From the NCBI GenBank assembly GCA_001839685.1, contig MLAK01000871.1, positions 163,644 through 175,484 on the forward strand: a stretch of DNA of 11,841 nucleotides. The letters are read 5' to 3'. Source of the stretch: Tritrichomonas foetus. Its lineage: Eukaryota; Parabasalia; Tritrichomonadida; Tritrichomonadidae. This document shows positions 10,301 to 11,841 of this stretch, one piece after another (the stretch's first letter is position 1; each line of letters starts with the position of its first letter). The position numbers were made by a program, and so were the translations under genes. The notes below the pieces were generated by a model that saw only the letters and a program-made list of their open reading frames with translations, made no database searches and had not been told where the DNA came from.

Positions 10301-11841
10301 TTGAACCACTTATCAGCACAATTAATGTAATGGCCAAAGAAATTCGATATATCAGAGATGAATATGATGTTAGAAATAGCATTAAATGCATTAAACATGA
10401 GCTCAAGAAGCAAGCATATGAAAACTTACGTCTTCGCAATCTCAAGAAAGAAATGAGAGAAATCGCTACACCATTCAATATTCCAATTCTCAACGAGCAT
10501 CAAAATAAAATCAACGAAATCAACCTTAGGCTCGATACGATCGAAGAATATCTAGAAAACGAAACTGAAGAGGAAGAAATTAAGGAAACAGAATCACCGT
10601 TTAATACAGTCGGTGAGATTATCACATCCATTGTTGAATCAATGAAATGCTTGAAATATGAAACCAAGAAGATTAAAGATGCTTTGACTATCCACAATCA
10701 AACAATCAAACCATTAATGAACAAGGTTGAAAAGATAGATGAACAAATGACAAAGAGCATTCCATCTGATATGAAGAATAAACTTCAAGATATATCAGAA
10801 GAAGTTCGTTTAATTAAAGAAGATGTTTATACACGTGCACCAAATAGTGATTTGAATAGACTCAAGAATGCCGTCAATGAAGTAGAAACTAAGTTGCTTC
10901 CATTGGCAACTAAGAAAGATTTAGACCAGCTGAAAAGTGATTTGAAGAACATTGACAAGAAAGGCAAAAAATATGCGACTAAAGATGACATAAATAATCT
11001 TAAGAGCATCATCAAACAAGATAACCAACAGAGGAAGCCATTCGCTACCAAGAAGGCAGTTGATAAACTTAAAGAAGCTTTAGAAGATATGGAATCCAAG
11101 CTTCAGCCACTTGCTACAAAGAAAGATATTGAGAAGCTTAAGGGGGCTATTAATGACAAATATGACGAAGAAAGATCAGCAACACAAGACGATGTTGAAA
11201 GATTGAAATCTGCTCTTGAAGAGTTGAATGCCAAACCAGAAGAAGATCCAAAGATAGCTCAAACTGTTCAAGATTTAATGATTAAGATCGAAGGAACAAT
11301 GAATAGACAAGATGCAGACAGAGACTCCATCCATAAATTGAAAAAAGAAATGAAGAAACTAAAAGAACCACTTGAAAAAGCCAGTCAATGTAATGAAGAA
11401 ATTCGAGAAATCAATGCAAGAATTGATACTATCGAGGAATACCTTCAAGATGATGAGCCTATTATTGAAGTCATTCAAGAACATATTGCATCTTTGGCAG
11501 CAAAAGAAAATAAACATGATAATGAAATTGAAACACAAGGAGAAGAGGAAGAAGATATTGAAGATCCTACAGTTACAATAGGAAAAGTTGTGACTACTTT
11601 GATTGAAACAGTGAAAGAAATGAAATTTGATATTGATATCATGAAAAATAAAAGACCTAGTAGCAGTGACAATGAAGAAATTATAGCACGTGAAGTTGAT
11701 CCATCTAAAGTCGAAACAGATGCCGCTCTTGAATCATTAAAAGATNAAATTATTGAGATCAAAGAAGAACTTTCTCAAATTAAAGAAAAGCAACCATTAT
11801 CCTCATCCTCACCATCCACCACACCAAGAAACGCGCCCATA
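1375..11841 (+). CDS. Giant coiled-coil repeat protein with recurring CxKHExKK motif (3' partial)
   Basis: Seen: an ATG at 1375 is immediately preceded by in-frame TGA, so no earlier in-frame start exists without an intron. The frame is then open for 3,489 codons to the window end, with no stop and no intron signals needed. The N-terminus (MSAPSNPRDSSQ) has no signal peptide and no hydrophobic segment is long enough to cross a membrane. Composition is Lys/Glu/Gln/Asn/Ser/Leu/Ile-rich with heptad-like hydrophobic spacing; the only Trp I found is residue 481. Internal layout: paired 175-residue-spaced modules (149-462), seven CxKHE/PDLxALExKVN modules (about 582-2300), further CxKHE copies (to about 3100), a Pro/Ser/Thr linker (2783-2842) and a 23-residue tandem array (3155-3284). 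Leu is often CTT or TTA; codons before about 2300 look richer in CAG/CGA/TCG/CTC than later ones. Inference: a filament or scaffold protein of the cytoskeleton. Weak resemblance to myosin tails or SMC arms is only that of any coiled coil. The gene call is very sure; the function is not known. Confidence 0.95.
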   Translation, partial: MSAPSNPRDSSQVDQESLKAIRDELDTLEGSFMNIANSTRMTLGQHQEDIQLLTQMVKEIKTKISQNNSNQNNSNQSASSRSQEIESLQNQMRSILENQEEIKSLSQTIQQTSIEVKNIKSQILNNQKSPSKQGRLTENEIKSSVESEERLFNIEAILIQLKNNIDSKPTNDDIKQQVEYHSKKLRCELEIERLRHQAQQQALDSAVQEEERNKTYEKISELEDQLQQLEVDFNETAAAHTQALDQHDEQLSYITNLIENQELSRKEKALLDLATNLEKRVSELENKSNNYDDVKNDLDEIKTRGSDFSFVPRDIKLNPDDENDRISNLEAIMLQMKKALDNKPSNEEINSNLEYQMKKLKCEIEIERLKAQAQRMAKESAIQEEEFNRNEERIQELEETLRELEANFNETTTFHTTCLDQHDGQIAYLQEMLDNHELSQKEKSLLALTMNNDSRLGELESTLDSLRKELSKIKENNESFWSDDKPEDSRPVSVSMMKDAVEPMKEDIANLQEQIKELKKALEDAPAKADEAIKNLLQDTDAIKNTPFGNLIESLKDDIKKIKDQMNELPTIESINDKLDEFEPTSSKKFAPILDSIRCFKHELKRLYQLEAMLEKDTAATKRLVPDLLALETKVNLLSETISDISLDKIREKEENAQKQFTTVGERLENLSSILKCMKHEVKKQQQKERPTVVKKEEYDQKIKEIEDMFKNPQSNTFFSPIFNSVKCLKHELKKVKKLQEALQPSEQLAKVEAALSSIKGLKREMKILQQAHKALKEDSEATKRLLPNLIALENKVNTISNSVNEILGRFNEELKEQNLRHAESLHTIQTLQSQAFENSALDDRFDRLNHALRCLKHEMNKQKQAEIKKQRKERSQPTPVTQPEFESTMKPVKKDIRNLQQTVQQLKKSIEELPNDIITKLPPPQESEKETPRLNMERSASNVEIVNITPDQEPNETINEEEMKPQLITRTESSPQIVTISNEDELEDLHELRDMLESLQNRMKACENTTEDLLQEIEQTKEEQGEVKGKFNQLRKTVKGYNNEIEKAKESTHELALQLHELKLNNEQANNDAIQEIELMKNNEDAVNTNLSNLTAQIQNLGKALESQKERFNQDLYITNHNIEVILFKIQKLKKNLLKMQTQPIAERNVVIPDLDDDEDAKYESLLESVKCLKHEMKRLHQIQLKQKLKADEEESVSLAFNRLVPDLVALENKVNLLSDSMIEVTQNVQTLSGEKSILNESNNNLTEIQDDTTLPLEEIVPSQVAIQNEKIDDISSRFDQLSKTLRCMKHEIKKAQSAESKKNERDLIENALNKTLHIIKKQTKEQLNNLNDEVEQLKSIIDNLPITESVLRSMEQFEPTESAKFEPFLRDIRDLKQETNKLLLQQQELANNSNSLAPELESLENKIKSVAESVAVVEKMPLNQAQSEEIDNRFDGILASLHCVKHEIKQQKKDALEKEHIKRRKERPIVVTKDEFESKLDKFEDKLHQIQLVISTIPKEEEIKRHFEIFSIEETNKFNPLFDTLKCIKHGMKKLKQDQENLVSENEKTMQIIPEIIDLESKVNSIASSINEVAGAEVTRAFKQSQEKMNDEVSRVEKETEEKLNNLDDRFENLKETINMVKNEVKKAHEFNELQRIENAMNSGLNSLKNEFNDQIKQLQDEIDRLSKENENLKSESFIPQPTEELTKTESALSSIKGLKREMKILQQAHKALKEDSEATKRLLPNLIALENKVNTISNSVNEILGRFNEELKEQNLRHAESLHTIQTLQSQAFENSALDDRFDRLNHALRCLKHEMNKQKQAEIKKQRKERSQPTPVTQPEFESTMKPVKKDIRNLQQTVQQLKKSIEELPNDIITKLPPPQESEKETPRLNMERSASNVEIVNITPDQEPNETINEEEMKPQLITRTESSPQIVTISNEDELEDLHELRDMLESLQNRMKACENTTEDLLQEIEQTKEEQGEVKGKFNQLRKTVKGYNNEIEKAKESTHELALQLHELKLNNLASHKDLNEEIALIKHTEDAANNNISNVAKTLTDLRNKVESDSVKFNDHISQTNNNVANLSHKLQKLANNLENLPSAPQNMNISRDTDSSERLITIPDISDNDDYVYEPILETIKCLKHEMKRLHKQQLQQQKEYSFEADSLAANRLVPDLVALENKVNNLSESMYEISQANLNSSEESKLLIPDLVALEDKFNNLADTVSELAQNNNTSQAIDRLVPDVVALENKVNNLSDTVTEIQNNSIAQVDSIIVPEINTQNEKIDNISERFNHLKNVLRCLKHELKKSKDRNGQATERKAVEKAVNDGLLNLRDEFNSKFDYLSVIHCMKHELRKVRNILDDVIIPDAIERGIYIVPEDEIQNIDSENPESCKNAPSNKQRKYVPVKPVSATEMQDALSPILNDVKFLKRQLLGEDFETENPEVYKNDNDQGINLSSTDSCNLSRVPISQAIKAIANRVNSLESDNTSSVKCIKHELKKLKSDFEHTHTLSARLNEFSHKVDKMKQKLKEAVDLSHDNFQPNEFCQQIRDELTFLEGNFIETANMHTTSLVSQAEQIKHLRQLIESPNEDDFTERAIDLADFINGSEEDLPKNAKGLKKVISDLHNSVQKQISADNSVLSCIKHELKKLKKQEEYNKVTKQVDDLHDRIICLEQGSMGANPQLMEKLQDDFDRANEILKKLGINSSNDGPSYFDGTIQNLKEHLNKLDNEVEQLKENYRPKSSSDTEAKNSVNKIINCLKHEMKKLKIQQKAILQKQKGAKLSNQIVNDMDSIPEDTLTGEVDDHQQPRSPRLRKVDPNETPKSPGPSYSLVATPRLAPAQPAPTPSLYEFPEGTYQVQLPEEPFQEIRDELYTLECNFIQTSNLHTASIEDHFQQLDEIKKTLENQLPSKIAQRSEEDEANSKLLQSLKEEVEKLQQSKDLSEKQLEEIEEMNRRITVIEEYLQEDPEIVEIHPLDENGNEIPNESPLPDNLIEPLISTINVMAKEIRYIRDEYDVRNSIKCIKHELKKQAYENLRLRNLKKEMREIATPFNIPILNEHQNKINEINLRLDTIEEYLENETEEEEIKETESPFNTVGEIITSIVESMKCLKYETKKIKDALTIHNQTIKPLMNKVEKIDEQMTKSIPSDMKNKLQDISEEVRLIKEDVYTRAPNSDLNRLKNAVNEVETKLLPLATKKDLDQLKSDLKNIDKKGKKYATKDDINNLKSIIKQDNQQRKPFATKKAVDKLKEALEDMESKLQPLATKKDIEKLKGAINDKYDEERSATQDDVERLKSALEELNAKPEEDPKIAQTVQDLMIKIEGTMNRQDADRDSIHKLKKEMKKLKEPLEKASQCNEEIREINARIDTIEEYLQDDEPIIEVIQEHIASLAAKENKHDNEIETQGEEEEDIEDPTVTIGKVVTTLIETVKEMKFDIDIMKNKRPSSSDNEEIIAREVDPSKVETDAALESLKDXIIEIKEELSQIKEKQPLSSSSPSTTPRNAPI
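1435..1545 (+). other. N-terminal IRDELxxLE motif (copy 1 of 5)
   Basis: Residues 21-57 begin IRDELDTLEGSF and continue as an amphipathic helix ending LLTQMV. Related stretches occur at residues 222-259 (LEDQLQQLEVDF), 397-434 (LEETLRELEANF), 2530-2567 (IRDELTFLEGNF) and 2850-2887 (IRDELYTLECNF). Shared features are (I/L)-x-(D/E)-x-L-x-x-L-E-x-x-F, then a small polar stretch, usually with His-Thr, and a hydrophobic end about 37 residues in. Copies 1, 4 and 5 resemble each other most although about 2,500 residues separate copy 1 from copy 4. No known domain is recognised. Confidence 0.7.
1573..1602 (+). repeat. Short 15-nt tandem repeat encoding NNSNQ twice
   Basis: The word aattccaaccaaa recurs with a 15-nt period (1576-1588 and 1591-1603), giving residues 67-76 as NNSNQNNSNQ. 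This is a low-complexity break between the first coiled-coil motif and the next helix, probably produced by replication slippage. Confidence 0.75.
1819..2235 (+). repeat. N-terminal module, copy A (residues 149-287)
   Basis: This ~139-residue coiled-coil module runs in order: a RLFNIEAI helix, the KKLRCELEIERL helix with Cys187, a LEVDFNET stretch followed by LDQHDEQ, and an ELSRKEK helix ending SELENK. Copy B aligns to it without a gap at a fixed distance of 175 residues. The Cys helix (KKLxCExEIERL) is a distant cousin of the CxKHExKK motif used later. DNA identity with copy B is low, so the duplication is old. CAG, CTG and CGA codons are more frequent here than downstream. Confidence 0.85.
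2344..2760 (+). repeat. N-terminal module, copy B (residues 324-462)
   Basis: The partner of copy A: RISNLEAI aligns to RLFNIEAI, Cys362 in KKLKCEIEIERL to Cys187, LEANFNET to LEVDFNET, LDQHDGQ to LDQHDEQ and ELSQKEK to ELSRKEK, all offset by exactly 175 residues (525 nt). The lack of any insertion between aligned landmarks suggests that helix register in this part is under constraint. The linker between the copies (288-323) is Asp/Asn-rich. After copy B comes an acidic break containing the only Trp found (481). Confidence 0.85.
3646..4568 (+). repeat. 923-bp direct repeat, copy 1
   Basis: Identical at every base to 6463-7385, checked line by line; the offset is 2,817 nt, exactly 939 codons, so both copies are in frame. 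Left of the exact block three third-position differences are synonymous, and right of it TTA/TTG is synonymous, so the protein is identical over residues 755-1067 versus 1694-2006. The block covers a Gly-variant Cys helix (761), a PDL-type helix (788), Cys855, a Ser/Thr/Pro-rich acidic linker (about 923-985, with RSAS and TESSP) and a LHELRDML helix. Outside the block the flanks remain recognisably related but strongly diverged. Confidence 0.97.
6463..7385 (+). repeat. 923-bp direct repeat, copy 2
   Basis: Exact copy of 3646-4568, encoding residues 1697-2003 and most of codon 2004. Its left flank (residues about 1680-1696) matches the copy 1 flank only loosely (PQPTEELTKTES versus LQPSEQLAKVEA). 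Its right flank (NNLASHKDLN) diverges at once from NNEQANNDAI but later returns to shared landmarks (TEDAANNN/NEDAVNTN; KCLKHEMKRLH at Cys2122 versus Cys1173). A long ancestral duplication with a much younger identical core is the simplest reading; an assembly artefact is possible. Confidence 0.97.
7828..8100 (+). repeat. Triple tandem PDLxALExKVN helix (residues 2152-2242)
   Basis: Where other modules carry one such helix, this one carries three in a row with Pro at 2155, 2190 and 2224: RLVPDLVALENKVNNLS, LLIPDLVALEDKFNNLA and RLVPDVVALENKVNNLS. The 34-35-residue period fits five heptads. The local tandem duplication lengthens the module to 160 residues between its flanking Cys motifs, against 69-116 elsewhere. 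Confidence 0.85.
8794..9630 (+). repeat. C-terminal CxKHELKK series without PDL helices (residues 2474-2752)
   Basis: Cys2474 (KCIKHELKKLK), Cys2623 (SCIKHELKKLK) and Cys2740 (NCLKHEMKKLK) are among the most regular copies of the motif, here separated by longer coiled-coil spacers. The spacer after Cys2474 contains the IRDELTFLEGNF motif. Two further copies, Cys2282 and Cys2330, lie 48 residues apart just upstream, followed by a degenerate copy at Phe2409 (KFLKRQLLGE). Confidence 0.75.
9721..9900 (+). other. Pro/Ser/Thr linker (residues 2783-2842)
   Basis: This is the clearest break in the coiled coil: Pro-rich, with basic residues next to Ser-Pro and Thr-Pro steps (RSPRLRK, TPKSPGPS, ATPRLAP, APTPS). 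It is likely disordered and could hinge the rod. SP/TP steps next to Arg/Lys resemble targets of proline-directed kinases such as CDK or MAPK families; that is general knowledge and modification here is inference. A second copy of IRDEL-type helix (2850) follows directly. Confidence 0.7.
10198..11700 (+). repeat. Three C-terminal IEEYL units
   Basis: The motif (V/T)IEEYL followed by an acidic stretch occurs with its Ile at residues 2942, 3056 and 3353. Copies 1 and 3 are followed 62-63 residues later by a Cys-type helix (KCIKHELKK at 3005; a degenerate KEMKFDIDIMK at 3415). Copy 2 has it after 36 residues (KCLKYETKK at 3092). Copies 2 and 3 share LRLDTIEEYL/ARIDTIEEYL, and both are followed by a TVGEI/TIGKV step before the Cys helix. 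This is a distinct module that uses the same helix in another setting. Confidence 0.7.
10837..11226 (+). repeat. Six-copy ~23-residue tandem array (ATKxDLxxLK), residues 3155-3284
   Basis: The Ala that begins each unit lies at 3155, 3178, 3201, 3224, 3247 and 3269, spacing 23, 23, 23, 23 and 22. Core words are APNSDLNRLK, ATKKDLDQLK, ATKDDINNLK, ATKKAVDKLK, ATKKDIEKLK and ATQDDVERLK; a Pro commonly precedes (LLPLATKK, KPFATKK, QPLATKK). Known ATKxDLxxL-type repeats in other proteins form short helices or coiled-coil segments; similarity here is by eye. The DNA copies have diverged, so the array is old but its period is kept. Confidence 0.85.
11746..11748 (+). other. Ambiguous codon NAA
   Basis: The only undetermined base in the window is at 11746. 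The codon NAA could be Lys, Gln, Glu or stop. The frame stays open for 31 more codons with coiled-coil-like sequence (IIEIKEELSQIKEK) and then a Ser/Pro-rich end (SSSSPSTTPRNAPI), so a sense codon is far more likely. Confidence 0.9.

Noticed and set aside
1375..11841. Myosin tail, SMC or viral inclusion-type protein identity
   Set aside because: Coiled-coil composition alone gives such matches. No motor domain, Walker A/B, hinge or signature motif is visible, and the CxKHE repeat is not a feature of those families.
1375..11841. Ciliate-type genetic code or intron-rich gene
   Set aside because: TAA and TAG do not occur in frame, Gln is encoded by CAA/CAG, and the frame is continuous without removing any GT...AG segment.

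Overview
The window is dominated by one giant intronless gene on the + strand. It opens at an ATG at 1375, directly after an in-frame TGA (1372-1374), and stays open without a stop to the last base: 10,467 nt, 3,489 codons, roughly 400 kDa, with the 3' end outside the window. I read the whole frame codon by codon. The only uncertainty is one N at 11746, in a codon NAA. The product is a Lys/Glu/Gln/Asn/Leu-rich, Pro-poor, almost Trp-free protein with heptad-like spacing throughout. It has no visible signal peptide, membrane segment or enzymatic motif, so it is best called a giant coiled-coil, probably structural or cytoskeletal, repeat protein.

The sequence suggests a microbial eukaryote with an AT-rich genome, standard code and few or no introns. 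CAA is used freely for Gln and TAA/TAG are absent from the frame, which argues against ciliate code. The noncoding DNA is very AT-rich. Mixed CGT/CGA/CGC/AGA arginine codons and frequent CTT leucine codons fit a parabasalid (Trichomonas/Tritrichomonas-like) better than Entamoeba. This assignment is an inference of modest confidence: the short region before the ATG shows no clean trichomonad initiator.

Layout. Bases 1-1374 are noncoding. They hold a small structured cluster (177-329: a 16-bp direct repeat, a 12-bp-stem hairpin and a GC-rich island), two isolated inverted repeats, and nested inverted repeats followed by a TATATAA just before the gene. In the protein, residues 1-65 are an N-terminal coiled-coil motif and 149-462 are two copies of a ~139-residue module exactly 175 residues apart. 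Residues ~582-2300 hold seven degenerate copies of a composite module: a CxKHExKK helix, then a VPDLxALExKVN helix, then a second CxKHE-type helix. From ~2330 the Cys motif continues with other spacers, including returns of the N-terminal IRDELxxLE motif. Residues 2783-2842 are a Pro/Ser/Thr linker. The C-terminal part carries a six-copy ~23-residue tandem array and three TIEEYL units.

The most striking points are the motif C-x-K-H-E, present 16 times in near-canonical form (plus degenerate copies) and holding most of the protein's cysteines, and a 923-bp direct repeat (3646-4568 and 6463-7385) that is identical at every base although the sequence around it is anciently diverged. The latter points to recent gene conversion inside the gene, or to an assembly error. 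I did not recognise the protein as a named family, and its function is inferred only from architecture.
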